Positions 28,373-44,747 of a DNA stretch of 64,000 bases are shown here, piece after piece. This DNA is from Albula goreensis (Eukaryota > Chordata > Actinopteri > Albuliformes > Albulidae), in NCBI GenBank assembly GCA_022829145.1, contig CM040755.1, positions 19,568,563 to 19,632,562 of the forward strand, in the 5' to 3' direction. Position 1 is the stretch's first letter. Every line of letters starts with the position of its first letter. Under the pieces are notes generated by a model, which had not been told where the DNA came from, searched no databases, and saw only the letters and a list, made by a program, of their open reading frames with translations. A program made the translations under genes and the position numbers.

Positions 28373-29439
28373 GGATTTGCAGATCTGTATGAGTAAGTGC
28401 ATGAAGTCATGTGTGTATGCAGATGTGCATGTCTGTGTATGATACAAGAAGAGAGACAGGAAAACATCTAAGTATACATTACCAAACAAAAATATACTAC
28501 TTTTTACTCATCATCTTACTGTGGAAAACAGTTCTGGAATATTTAGGGTATAAAACAGGGTAAACTGTTACATTACTGTTACAGCCTTACGTTTTTAACA
28601 GACAGGAAGTAATACTTCCATTGGTTTCCTTCCAGTTTAAATAAATATTTAGTCACAGTTATTTTGGTCACAGTCCATCTGAGGCGTAAGCTAGGAAAGT
28701 ACTCTTGGACTGTTGTCACAAATCCATGTATTTGAACCAGAACCAGAACCAAATCTCTGCAGTATGTCTTCACAGTAGCAGCGAATTTGTCCATTACTCT
28801 GGAGAGCTGGACTGAAGTGATCTGTACTGAGTGAATACATACATTATCATCCTTTGCCTGCATTATCATAATTCCTGAATTATTATCTGAGCTGGCAGTG
28901 TAACTGACAGTGACATGCTTGATATTTCATTTCAGTGTTAGGTGATACAATGGTGTGAGGTCATCGCACAGTACTTTTCAGCATTGCCGCAAAGTTGAGC
29001 CCTACGTTCAGAGGTGAGTGTGCTGTGCTGATGTGCAGGCGGTTAATTGTCCAATGAATATATCCATATGATACTTACTGCTGACCTCCCAACTACCTTT
29101 CATCACTAGATTCATCATGTATGAGAATTTCTTTGTATCCTTTCGTACACCATCTATACATCTCTATCTCTTCTCTCTCTCTATGTGTCCTGTGTCTATT
29201 TCCCTTCTCCCGCTCCTCCCAAATGAATATTTCATTAGGGGACCGTCATGTGTTTCTGCAGAAGGGCATGTCCAATAGATTATGAGGGACATCACTCACT
29301 CACCTTCACCTTAGACCACAGATATGTAATTTCCCTGCATTTTATTTTCTGTTTCTTTTTTGGAGGGGGATTCAAAAAAAAACCCAGAATATTTCAATGC
29401 CCCAAAGTGACTGTCAGATAGCTTCTGGCATTCAAATAA
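28373..29439. other. Gene-free sequence
   Basis: No gene is recognised. A higher-complexity piece at 29225-29330 starts with ATGAATATTTCATTA and could be a small regulatory element. A C/T-rich stretch lies at 29157-29220. Confidence 0.45.
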
Positions 29440-29790
29440 CTATCAAAGGGTTTATCCATATCAGATGTGAAAGCTTAAAGTGGGTCATGGGCCTTGTCCG
29501 CTGTAATGCCACAGTAAAAATTCACCAGCTCATCATTATTTAATCAACCTCTAATGGAACGGATCCCCACCCTAAGAAAGGGCAGTCTTCCAAACTGAAT
29601 TATTCTCTAATATGTTAACAGCTGTAATTGTACGATCACGTGTTTTGGCTTGGCGAGCATCATGCATCAAAAAGCTGCGTACATTTAGTCGCTCACCATA
29701 CAAGCATTAATTGCTAATTATATTCATTAGGATTTCCAATAACTGTAATTTATTGGAAAAGATTTTTTGAAACTTTTTAAAGTCTCAATT
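29440..29790. promoter_or_regulatory. Candidate enhancer with homeodomain and E-box motifs
   Basis: High-complexity segment with CACGTG at 29637-29642, TAATTA at 29715-29720, and further TAATTG/ATTA cores at 29624-29750. CpGs are kept at 29635, 29639, 29654, 29678 and 29691. Its boundary with repetitive flanks is sharp: a GA/TG simple repeat begins at 29814. Strong by texture, unproven. Confidence 0.4.
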
Positions 29791-29813
29791 TGTTTGATCC
29801 TTTCAGAATGTTG

Positions 29814-29846
29814 AAGAGAGAGACAGAGAGAGAGAGTGTGTGTGTG
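29814..29846. repeat. Short GA then TG compound repeat
   Basis: AG units pass directly into TG units. The tract is about 33 bp. Confidence 0.9.
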
Positions 29847-30160
29847 CATGCACGTGTTGCTTACCATATCCACAAGATCTTAGTGAATGCTAACTGGTGC
29901 TAAATTGAGAGAGAGTAAGAATAAGAAAATAAATATAAAGGTACTATAGCGTTATACAGAAACAGGGAGGTATTATGCTATAGAAGGTCAACTGACTGAC
30001 AGTCACAAATACAAAAAAAGACAGTAATCAAACTCATGCTAAGTATACATTCTAATTAATTAGTCCCGAAAGCTGTCTGGTTAGAAGTGATAATTTATCA
30101 TTGCATTTGCCATAATCGTATGCGAAACATAGATATTGGTGTTTGAATGATGCTGCATTT

Positions 30161-30180
30161 CCTCCACCAGGGGGCTGTGG
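30161..30180 (+). promoter_or_regulatory. CTCF-like motif
   Basis: The core CCACCAGGGGGC at 30164-30175 matches the vertebrate CTCF consensus core exactly, in plus orientation. CTCF binds such sites to set chromatin loop anchors. Flanking bases (tgtgg after the core) fit less well than the ideal GCGCT. Occupancy cannot be judged here. Confidence 0.5.
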
Positions 30181-31629
30181 GCAGAGGGCATTGTGCTGGC
30201 TGGTTTCATGCATTTAAGAACAGTGGTTTTTTCCTTCTTATAACAAGTCAAACCCAACTGCACTTTGCTGAGTGCAGTGACTAGAGTCACAATTTTTATG
30301 CATGTATTTATACCATTGCATTTGAAGAACAATTTAAACTGCTTAAAAATGATTTTACAGTAACCCTGACAGTCTGGTCCCAAGAGGATTCTCAGTTGTG
30401 CTAGAGCAAACATGGTCGCCCTGACATTTCATTAACTATTCATAACAATGAGCAGTCGGAGTGAATATGCTACTCACAGAGCTTGTAAGCATGATTGTGG
30501 TAGCATAATCTATATGTGAAACAAGAGTGCCACTTAAACCACTGTGCTCCTATAGTTTTGATTGATGTGCCAACAAGTAAGTGTTGCTTTCCTGGTTTCA
30601 CCGCGTTGTACTCCACTGTACTACCCATTTTAATGTCTTGTACTTGAAAAAACCCAATCCTTGCAAAAGAAATGTTTGCAGTTGTGTGGTTAGTTTTGCA
30701 TTTCCTTTGTATATTCTATTATTTTGTGTGCTGTGATGTTTCATTCAGATTCTTCCCCTGAGGGCTGATATATATTTTTTTTTTGTTAGGTTTGATAAAG
30801 TCGTAACGTCAGCAAAATCAACACCACAGCAGATGATGTGATGATTGACCCATGGTACCATGTGAAGTGACCGTGTCACTGTTGCTGCCTGACCAGATCA
30901 CCCCCGCTGCCTATCTGTGTCACTGTTTCTGTGGCTCTGACATCCCCAGTCATGCTGTACTGCACACCCATCCTTAACCACCAACTCGGGATCAATGACC
31001 CCATGTTTTGTTCCTCTCAGGGATTGCAGGCCTTTTTTCTTTCTTTTTATGAGTCCAGTTTTTAAATTTTTATGTAACAGAACTTTATTGCATTCAGAGT
31101 CAGATCAAAGTACTCAGGCTCTGTGTTTGAAGTCTTCTCTATTTGAAGTTGCTTCCAAAGATACAGTGTGTAAAACAAAAGTTTACATGCATCCTCTCAC
31201 TTTTTTGTGCAGTGATCCGTTATATGCAGATTGTGTATTGATTGGACCCTTGAAAGAGAAGATTGGGGGAGTGCTGTAGGAGTATATGGCTGCATTCTAA
31301 TGCCAATTTCACACAGAATAAGGAAAAGTTCAAAAATCCATTCATTTTTCTGCAAAGGCAAGCAAAGAGATCGTTGTCACCCACAAGAATGCAGGTGCTC
31401 TTTAAGGTTATACAGATATGTCCACAGTCAACTTTTGTTGTGAGCGGCTGTTTTATAATTCTGAGGCATGTAGACTCAATTGAGCTGGCTGATCTATGGA
31501 CAAAACAACACAAAGAACCACATTCTGTTATCAAAGATATTAGATTAATTTAAGAATAGTCAACTGGACTTTCAGACAATAATTGTGCTGGTGGATTTTC
31601 TGCCACCTTGTTAGAGGGGATTGATACTT
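30181..31629. other. Gene-free sequence
   Basis: No gene is recognised. A 12-bp palindrome catggtaccatg lies at 30851-30862. Frames at 31220-31553 are open on both strands and match nothing I know. Confidence 0.5.
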
Positions 31630-32085
31630 CTGAATTCAGCTGTGATCAGTCCGCTGTTTCTATGTCATCAAGCACAACCAATGAGGAGCCATTGGTTCTG
31701 ATTCTGATGATATTCCCACTTCTGGATATTCATTGCCTGAGGGCCAGAAGGGCAGAGATTCCCATGGCCTGAGCTACACAGGCTGCACAGGGGATGTATT
31801 GCACATGGATGACCCCCAGGCCCTAATGAATGTGGGTGGTAATGGGAGGGTGCTAGTTGAATGATTGACAGGCGATTTTTGGGGCAGCCCCACAGACGAA
31901 GCGTTAGAGCCGTCAAGACTGACGAGATGCAATTGGGGGGCCTGTTCCTGGAATGTGAGGCAAGGGCACTGACAGCCAAATTACAGGCAACAGGGCAGCG
32001 GATGGAGAGAGGATCCTGCTATTATACCTTCGATTGCTGTCCCTCTCCTCCAGGCGTGTGTGCCTGTGTTTTAATGTGTTGAGAC
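31630..32085. promoter_or_regulatory. Candidate enhancer with PBX-MEIS motif
   Basis: High-complexity segment with a perfect TGATTGACAG at 31862-31871, the composite site for PBX with MEIS/PREP. CpGs flank it (31873, 31898, 31901, 31909, 31922). The left part has GC-rich unique sequence and the CCAATGAGG/CCATTGG words at 31678-31696. Overlapping frames of 61 to 103 codons have no recognisable product. Confidence 0.4.
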
Positions 32086-34595
32086 ATGGAGCATCCACTC
32101 TTAGTCAATGTGTAAAACTATTCTCTGTTTGGTGTGCGAAAGCACCCGCAATCCCTCATGTATCCTAGATCGCATTGCAGCAGGAAGTCATTCATTCTGT
32201 AGATACCTTTCAGATAAATCAAGACTTTTGCTGCCAACGCAATCAACAATGATAAATAAATAAACAAATGAACAAGTAAAAACAGAAAATACAAGCTGGG
32301 ACATCACATTGACATTCAAATACTGGCAGCCTTTTATGTTCACATCAGAGAGCAGAGGGAGAAAAACAATTAACGCTGGAGCTAAAATTGTGTCCTCACT
32401 TCCATTACAAACTGGCTGCCATAAATCCAAATGCTGACATGAATTATTAGCAGAGGATGAATCTATACTTGGAAACGTATGTTTGCAGCACTTTAAACTG
32501 GTCCAAACTCCTAATTATTGGAGTATTGCATCTTCTGATCAGACAGGAAACATTTTAAAGTTACCAAACCATGCCCTTCATGTAAATGACAAGGAGAAAA
32601 CATATGGTCTTCATTGCATTTCTTACCAGAAAAATATGTTGAGGGAAAAAAAATCCCCAAATCGTGAATCATTGGAGCATTGACTTGGTTAAGATTTTTA
32701 GACAATTTTTGTAGTTGTGAGATTTTGTGTTTTATTACTTTTATTTTAGCCATATCTTCATGTTAATTTGATGATATACTGTGGTCTGAAAACAGTAATA
32801 TAAAATATTAATATTTATTAAGCATTACTGGGGAAATTAAATTTTGCCTGCTATAAACGTGCAAATTAATCCAATTCATCACAATATCAGCTCAGATATT
32901 TTAAAAATAGATTACACTGTGCAGGTCATTGAATATAGTGGGATACATGGTAGATCATGCACTAATCTACACCCTGCAATAAATTGCATTAACTACAGCT
33001 CTATGTTTTGCTTTAAGGTCTACAATTTATACAAGAATAAAAAATAGAAGCAAACATATGCATATACTATTACACCAAATATTGATTTTCCAATACCTGG
33101 TTAAATTTACTTTGGAGACTGAAAAATGAATAGTGTTTTGAAACAGTGTTGTCAGGGAGGAACTGTGATTTGAACAATGGCAGAAATATGCAGCTGAGGG
33201 GCTTTTGGGTCATGTTTGGCTTTTGTCAACCAAATTTACTGAATCAATAGTGATGTCACATACACATACATACTGTTTTTGTCTTTCTGTGTTGGTTTGC
33301 ACCAGGAATGACTGGGAAGATAACCTCTTAATATACATTCAAGCATTGCTCTCATTTATGGTGGCATAATACATGGGTCACATGTTACTCCAGTTTGTCA
33401 GTTGTCCAATGTCCAAAATGTCCAATTAATCAAATTGCAAAAATATTCAAATATATGTACAGTATCTGTATACTCACATACATAAAATGTTAAAGGTGTA
33501 AATCAGCCCTTCATGTGTCTTTTGACATTGATGAAGACATGCATACTGTTTGGCCAATGTGAGAGACTGGACGACAGGCCATTCATACTAAATGTACACA
33601 CTGAAAAGGAATTGGTGTGATTTCCTAGCCCCTATATGGCCTGCTATTTTTTCTCTGATAATGAATGTGTGTATTTGAAACGGTTTGCTCAGAAGATACA
33701 CATACGGGTGTTTCAAAATCATGTTGAACAGAGCATGCCTTCTTCCACTCACTTCTTTTTTTCCCTTCCTCTGTGGGCATCATTTGCTTTACAGCTGTGG
33801 GAGAGCCTCTTTGTCTTTGTCCTCAAAAAGGATTTTCCATTTTATCAATAAGGTACACTCCAAAAAAGGTTTAAATTGCACCAGAATATTCTTATTTGTT
33901 TAACGTCAAGCTTATTTGGAACTTCTTAGACCCTGACATGAAGGGTAGATTTAGTTGTGTTGTATTATTTTTGGTGCAAAGAATTCATGTAAGAAGTCAG
34001 TATAATTGCCTATATTTATAAAGTATAATATTATATTGCAGACTAGAAGTCTTAGAATCTGTTTAGTATTTTAGCTCAGAGTGGAAGAGGCTAGGCTGCC
34101 TCCTGCTCAGAGATGCTTTATGAATATGGACCCTGGTCTGTTCTCCAACTGCGCAGAGGTTAAGGGATCAGACCAGGGCCTTCCTTGCCTTCTGTCTTAC
34201 TGTTTCAGCTGGGCAGACAAGTTTGTTCTGCTGTGCTGACACTCAGGCCAGGGTTCATCAACATTTATCCTTAACTGTACTGAAAAATAAATACAAGTAT
34301 TACCTTTTTCATGTAAAAATGTTCTACTTTTTCACATGAAAAGATGTTTTTTGGCAATCACTGAACTTTCCAGACATTTCTGTTTCTTCTTTATATTTAT
34401 TTGAAAAAAGGATATACCCCAACAGCTGAATTTAATTGTGAGTCATAGTTAGGGTAAAAATGTTTAAATGTTGAATGTAAGCCAGCAAGAATAGTTCTGC
34501 TTCATTTTGTGACATGAGGTTGTCATTTTGTTATGTTTTGATCATTGTATAACTAACACCTGATGTGTTTATCGTTGCTTAGATTGCTGGCTGAA
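32086..34595. other. Gene-free sequence
   Basis: AT-rich sequence without recognisable genes or repeats. Frames are all below about 80 codons and overlap between strands. Nothing stands out beyond short A/T runs. Confidence 0.5.
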
Positions 34596-34725
34596 CTCTG
34601 GCCCCCTGTATCTGGATTGGATGGTCATACAGCGTGCAGAACCATGCAGAATATGGATTTCCATTATTTGTTTGTTTCCCTTGGTCTGCCTGGCCTAAGT
34701 CAAATCCAGTTCTGGGGGCCAGATG
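34596..34725. repeat. Imperfect inverted repeat, about 26-bp arms
   Basis: The left arm (34596-34621) contains ctctggccccc and ctggattgga. The right arm (34700-34725) contains tcaaatccag and gggggccagat, which pair with the left arm apart from a few internal differences. The 78-bp spacer is unique. It could be a small foldback/MITE-like element, but no target duplication is evident. Confidence 0.6.
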
Positions 34726-35929
34726 TACAGTGTCACACCAGATTAGGCCTTCTCCATCAGCCCACCTGACCAGCCTTCTCCTTAGTTTTAGTTTGTGCAC
34801 TGGGTAGGGTGTGTGTTTTATGTTATCATAGGGTTTCACTGTGCAGATGCTTTTCACAAGCTGTTCCCCACAGTCCAAATAGAAGGAAATGAAATGTGAT
34901 TGGAGCCAGGACTGAGGTGGAGTGACTGATGCAGAAATGCAAGAGGGGGTCCCTGGTAATCAGGCTGACCAGAAGGGGTGTTAAGAAGAACCAGCACGGG
35001 TCACAGAGCTTGATACTCTCCTGCCACTGGAAATGTGAGAATGGGGCTGCATGAAATAAAAATATGCATAGCTATTGTATGTCACCAGCGACTGTCCATT
35101 TTAAGCCAATCAGAGACTTGAGAAAGTATAGCTTTTCTGCAAACTGAGAATGCTGTTTCAGCAGCACTACAGCTTCAAACTGCAGCCAGCAAGTTACATA
35201 CAGCACAGTGCAATAGCTTTGTTTCCTGTGGTGCCAGCCAGATACAGTTGGGTAAAGAACATGCCATTCTCCTGCCCAAACAATCCTGGATATGGCTGGT
35301 GACATGATTCTGCAGGTGTAATTCAAAACCCTTTGGTGTTATGTGTCATGTCATGTGTCCAGCATTTGACCACTGTACACATAGCATCCCTGATCCATAT
35401 TCTGTTCATCGCCCATATTCACATGCATTTCCTCCATGTTCGTAGTATGGTTGATGATCACGCATAAATCTTACATTTTCAAGTCAGACAGTCCAATCAA
35501 ACATATTAGTCAGGGTGTTAAAAATGGCTTAAATTTGTCTTCAATGATTCACAACAGTGCAGATATAATTATCTGCAGTGCAGGTACTGTTTTATGTCTG
35601 ATGACCACAACTTCTACTGCAGTTTTCATTGTCCATGTATTCTTCAGTTCAGGTAAACCAGGGGTTGCTTATTTTCAAATGTGTCTGGTTCAGCAATGCA
35701 CAAATGTATAATCAATTATGAGACCTGTTCAGCTGAGTCATGTGGTGCAATAACCCTCATCCTTTGTTAATGTTTAAATTAGGAACAAGACTTGAGCACA
35801 GTGAATTAACTCACAGAGTCTTCTAAATATGCGTCTCCAAAACCAGTGGAATTTTCAAGACTTGCATCACATACACACACTCGCATATACACAAACAGTT
35901 TTTATGCTCACATGTTACTTATAATGTGG
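34726..35929. other. Gene-free sequence
   Basis: No gene or known repeat is recognised. Short frames only, and mixed composition. Confidence 0.45.
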
Positions 35930-36230
35930 CAATGGAGCGGGTTATTCTGAAGTCGAGCAAATCCCTGCATTTTGACTGATTCACTCTCCTTCTCTTAGCC
36001 CCTCAGGAAGAAAGGGGGAAAAGGAAACGGATCGGAAACATCCTGAACAATGTCTCTTCAGTAATAATTAAGCTGATGGCCTATTATGTTGTATTGCAAA
36101 TCAATAAGTGTGTTATTTCGGCAGCACTCAAAGCTGCGGAGGCTTGGCGGTAGGCCAAGCCCCATCTCTGCTCTGAGCGCAAGCAGATGCAGGTGCATCG
36201 CAAGACCTGCTGCCGTGTTTGTTGGGGAAA

Positions 36231-36270
<40 letters not shown>

Positions 36271-36600
36271 CCTCCATAACAATCGCAGCCAGCCTCCTCA
36301 GGGTAATTGTGCCCAAGTGCTCCTTTTTGAGCACTCTCTTTGTTGGGCAGGTGCTGTCTCTCCACAGTCTTCCTGGGCGGGGGACAGCGGATGGGAAAGG
36401 AGGCAGGGGGATGGGGGAAGATGCATCTGTCTTTAGGAGGCCCCTTGGCACAACTCTGTCCTACCATTTACACACCATAACAGTCCATCCGTTTGGACCC
36501 AAAGGCTTCCCCCCTCTCTCTATTGCGAATGCTTTGTCACTTGAGACATATTCAAAGGGGAGCTAAAAATAATTTGTGACTTGCAACACAGATTTGGAAT
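35930..36600. promoter_or_regulatory. Candidate conserved non-coding element split by an AG repeat
   Basis: High-complexity sequence on both sides of the AG tract at 36235-36267, with CpGs at 36119, 36148, 36178, 36199, 36214, 36376, 36387 and 36490. Frames of up to 127 codons on both strands run through it, driven by the Ser-Leu/Arg-Glu repeat and low stop density. No domain is recognisable. Confidence 0.35.
36235..36267. repeat. (AG)16 microsatellite
   Basis: Pure AG tract of about 33 bp. Confidence 0.98.
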
Positions 36601-37739
36601 TATTATCCCTACAGGGAAATTAGTGTTTCTCTCTTCCCTCAGAAATACAGTCACCCAATATTGTGATTTCTTTGACTCCCCCTTTCCCACATATGATTTT
36701 TTACAGACAGAGAATGTGAGCTGCTGAGCATCATGAGGACCTGAGCATTGGATATCTGAGGCTGCCATTTGCGCAGGTGGCGTATTTGATATTGACGTGT
36801 TTTATGCTTTTAGATTAACTGTTACGGACTACATGTGATGATAAAAGTGATCTGGCAGTCACAATAATGGTGGTTATCTATAAACTCTTATGGTATCTCA
36901 TAACAGGTGGATGGCCCAACTCCAGTGTGTTCTTTTCAATATAAAGCAAGTGTCAAATGCCTGTGCCAATTCCGAACCAAGCTGGTGAATTTAATGCAAC
37001 AGTGATGTTTACAATATTTATATAGTATATTTTATGGTATATTTGCAATCTGTCCCTGGTGTTTATCCATTGATTGTTTGGATTCACAGTTCTGTTTACT
37101 GTTGATTAATTCTGTATTTTCCAGCCTTTCAGATTCAGATGTTATGTATCTGTCGTTGAAAAAGGCCTCTCTCGATCAAAAAGTTCTTGTGTCTTGAAGG
37201 AGAGATGAATATCAGCATTAAAAATTTAGGGCATATTGCAAAAACATCACTTGATAGATTTGGAGCAGCATGTAAGGAGCAGATGTTCCTTCAGTGATCT
37301 GTAAATAAGTGGAGCTGTAGATAAAGACTCTGAGGAGGTCGTTAGCTAGGCAGGAAGCAGCAAGGCCCGCTTTCAAACCACTGCAGGAAATTGTGAGGAA
37401 AACAGAAGCCTAAAAAACAGTCAAAATGTTAATGCACATCTTTATTTCATTCTTTCACTTATCTTTTTAAATTCCCTTAAATTCCCCCTCCCTGTACAGC
37501 TCCAAGACTTTGTCCATGTCCAGTTATGAACTCAAAGCACAGAACCAAAGCACTGTGAAAAAGATTGGATGGGAAAGTACTTAATTGTTGGTATTAAGAT
37601 AAAAAAAAAGATTATGTGAAATAATTGCCAGGGTCCAAGACAATTTAATTTGGTGGTGGTTTAAAAAAAGATGGCATCCAGAACGATGGGGGTGGGAGCG
37701 GGTTGGGGGGCTCATCGTCACCTCCCCCCCAAAATGTGT
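36601..37739. other. Gene-free sequence
   Basis: No gene is recognised. A G-rich then C-rich patch lies at 37687-37732. The rest is AT-rich unique sequence. Confidence 0.45.
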
Positions 37740-38060
37740 TACATATTTAATGAAATTTATAACAATTGTTCTTCAATCAGATTAAGTGCTTGTTTAAAAT
37801 GCAAATATGTTCTTTTCCATGACATGCTGTAATTAAACAGAACAATGCTCTATTTTTTACTGCGGTGTTGCATGGTACTCATCAAGGGCTTTGAAAACTG
37901 AACAATGATTGACCACCTGGTCTTGTTACTGTGGTTAAATTTATTAAACTCCTTTTCTCTATAGAAAATCAATGTGTAATTGTATGGGTGGCATGGGTCA
38001 GACATGTTTTTCGATAGAGGATGTAATTAGCTCGACCTAAATGCTATGTATATTGATGGA
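37740..38060. promoter_or_regulatory. Weak candidate conserved non-coding element
   Basis: AT-rich but high-complexity stretch with a perfect octamer ATGCAAAT at 37799-37806 and repeated TAATT/ATTAG cores (37830-38030). Called from motif content only. Confidence 0.25.
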
Positions 38061-38754
38061 AATTCTATATTCTTTTAAATAGCTATGTCGTTGGGCTATT
38101 TGGTCTCTGTGTTCTTTCTGTGGCCTCCCCCTGATTTAAAAAAAAATGTGACTGTTCTAAACATTGTCGTACTGTAGAAAAATTAACCTGCATGTTACCT
38201 GACAATTGAGAAAAGAGGATTTCTCAGTTTGGGGAGTTAAAGGTGCTGGACTGGGATTGAGCTGTGACCATTTAGGTCATTTCTAGTTCATGTTTGGCTA
38301 CATTTCCCCACTAGGTTAATTTTTAGATATTCCAATATTTGTAAATATTAATGCAACATATAATATGGTAACCCATAATGTGGTTATGCTCTTATTTCAC
38401 AATGACTAACTACCCAGCTGTCTTCAAGTACAACTGATTTTCTGTAACTTGGTGTGGGTCATTGTAGACATGGCATTGATACATTAAAAGGAGATACATC
38501 AAACATACATTAATATATGATATGTTGGTGCACAATTATGGACAAATATTCGACCCTAGCTGAATATATAGAGTATAGAGATACAGAGAATCTTTTTTCT
38601 TAGCAGTATATATTGTTTGTTACCTTGGATCTTGTTTTCAGCAACAGTATATTAGTAATCTCCAGCCATCTCATCAGGAATTCTATGACACTTTAAGTTG
38701 AATACTTGTTGGAGCAAAAACAATTTATCAATGTTTCAACTGGTACATAATTAA
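38061..38754. other. Gene-free sequence
   Basis: AT-rich. No gene or repeat is recognised. Confidence 0.45.
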
Positions 38755-39450
38755 TTTATCATGCCACGTGTTTATTTGAACGTTTGCACATTAGAAGAGA
38801 GGGGGTTTGAATTTTTTCTTTTGCAGTTTAATTTGTTACATTTGAATGATTTCAGCATTCCTCTCAAGTTGCGTTTATAGAGGCCTGCTTTCACAGCAGA
38901 GGAGTGCATTCTGATCATAAAACTGTGACATTTTATCACACAATTCAGTGGGCAAAGCAGAGGCCGGGGCGGATTCCACACCATTTTACCGTAATTAACA
39001 CAAACACACCATTTCCAGGAAGAATAGCTCCCTGAGAAATGAACAGCGTCCTGTCTCCAGAGTCAATGTATATAATTATTATTTTGTGTCTCAATTTAAC
39101 TTAATCAGAGCACTCTCACAGTAGAACATATGCACCCGGCCTTTTGGGACACTGCCTGATGAATTTATCTCATTCTGCTGCACAGATAAATTAATTGGAT
39201 TACACTTTTGATTTTACCCATTTCTTTGTGCATACAAACTCACATTTTTTCCCTGTTCATTTGGTCTTCATCCTGCAAGGAGCTGATTTGCATGATTTTT
39301 CAGTCGATCTGTTGCTTTGATTCATTGAACACGATCGACAATCTTCTAAAGAAATCGTTAATATCAGACTGACGACCATCATTTTTTGTTGAGGGTATCT
39401 AGTATCTCTCATTCTGAATGATGAATGTGTAATTACAAGTTTTGACGGAC
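38755..39450. promoter_or_regulatory. Candidate enhancer, long high-complexity block
   Basis: About 700 bp of high-complexity sequence with ATTTGCAT (octamer, minus orientation) at 39286-39293, GGATTA at 39197-39202, TAATTG/ATTA cores, and CpGs at 38968, 38992, 39048, 39304, 39330 and 39336. There is no simple repeat inside; a TG repeat begins only at about 39500. One of the strongest enhancer candidates by texture. Confidence 0.4.
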
Positions 39451-39499
39451 CATACTCATTTTTTTCACCCTTTGTTCATGAGCCTGTATTTGAGACTAT

Positions 39500-39524
39500 T
39501 TGTGTGTGTGTATGTGTGTGTGTA
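39500..39524. repeat. Short TG microsatellite
   Basis: TG units with one TA interruption, about 25 bp. Confidence 0.9.
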
Positions 39525-40289
39525 CATATAGAAATATGGTGTCATTGGGGAAAGACAGACAATTGTGAGGGAATAATTACCCTGAGTTTCTCACTTATCT
39601 CTATCCCCACAGTGTTGCCAATTCAAAAACAGATGATAACATGCTTGTGATTTTTACCTTAAAATTAATTCTTTATTTTTTCCCTCTTAATTTCTGTATG
39701 CGCAGTCATGACTATTGACTACTCCCTTTATCCCTGGAAAAGTATGCTCTAATATGCATGTGACTATTAGTTAGCCACTTCCTCATTTCTCTGTGATTGT
39801 AGAGGACTGCAGAGCTGTCACACTTGGTGCAGGTAGAGTACAGCCCATTACATTACCCCCATAGGAATCCTGTCCACAGTGTCCTGGCATTATCTGGATT
39901 CGTTCATTCAGTGATACAATAATAAAGGCATAAAAATGCCCACAGAGGGATGGTTAGAGAGCTGAGAGAACCCAAATTGCTTTCGTAAAAGTGTCCAACT
40001 ATATAAATGCATATATGAAGAAATGGAAACTGTGTAAATTGTCTTAAAAATGCCTGTATGTGAATGCATTTGCTTCACAGGTGTTATAATCCAAATTCAA
40101 AACATGAAGAATGTTCGTTTTTATTTAGTATTAAATTTTTTTGTCTTTATTGTCTTCTTGCTGTACAGGGTTATGAATAATCCTGTGACTTTTGAATTTC
40201 CATTTGGGTCTTTCAGCTTGTCAGTGCACCCTCCCCCCTAATCTACACATTACAGCTAGTTTACCAGTCCTAACATGCTCTCCAACAGG

Positions 40290-40620
40290 ACCCAATTTCC
40301 AGCAAATTCTGCTCGTAGGAACCATGTCAGTGGCGTTACAGCACGAGACTGAAAAGTCGAAAATGAGCACCCGTGAACTTCTGATTGGTATGAACAAGCA
40401 AGTGGGGGAAATGCAAATGAGTTGTGCACCAAAGAGCTGGGGGGGAAGAGAAGAGTCGCGGTGATGGATCCGCGCTATTTCACACCTGCAAGCCTTCTGA
40501 AGGAGCTTGAGATATCCATTCCCAGTCCGCACTCATTCACAGCTACGCTAATCGCATGCAAATTAATTTCCTCCTTACCCTTAGATCAGGTCTCTCATGC
40601 TCTGGCATAATACAACTTTG
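40290..40620. promoter_or_regulatory. Candidate enhancer with two octamer motifs
   Basis: High-complexity, CpG-retaining segment (40334, 40342, 40357, 40371, 40457, 40471, 40529, 40546, 40553). Perfect ATGCAAAT octamers lie at 40411-40418 and 40556-40563; the second runs directly into AATTAATT. POU-family factors bind octamers. A 103-codon minus-strand frame crosses it without a recognisable domain. Confidence 0.4.
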
Positions 40621-40848
40621 TCACTCCTTTTTCCCTTCTCCCTGTCTTTTTAAAGCACAGTTTTTTCTACATCGTGATTTATTTCATTGATCCTTTTGAA
40701 AATAAGATATAGTATTTGATCCAGTAATTCAGTGACTGTACAGGATCATTTTATTTTATTTAATACAATTTTGTCATTGTATTTTTTTCTGATTGATTTA
40801 TATTTGCATAGCATCTCTTGAAAAAAGAAAAAAATTGTCTGTAAATTA

Positions 40849-40869
40849 TTTTTTTTTTTTTTTTTTTTT
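40849..40869. repeat. T21 homopolymer
   Basis: Run of 21 T, preceded by short A runs. It could be the A tail of an old minus-strand retrocopy, but no body is recognisable. Confidence 0.97.
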
Positions 40870-44747
<3,878 letters not shown>

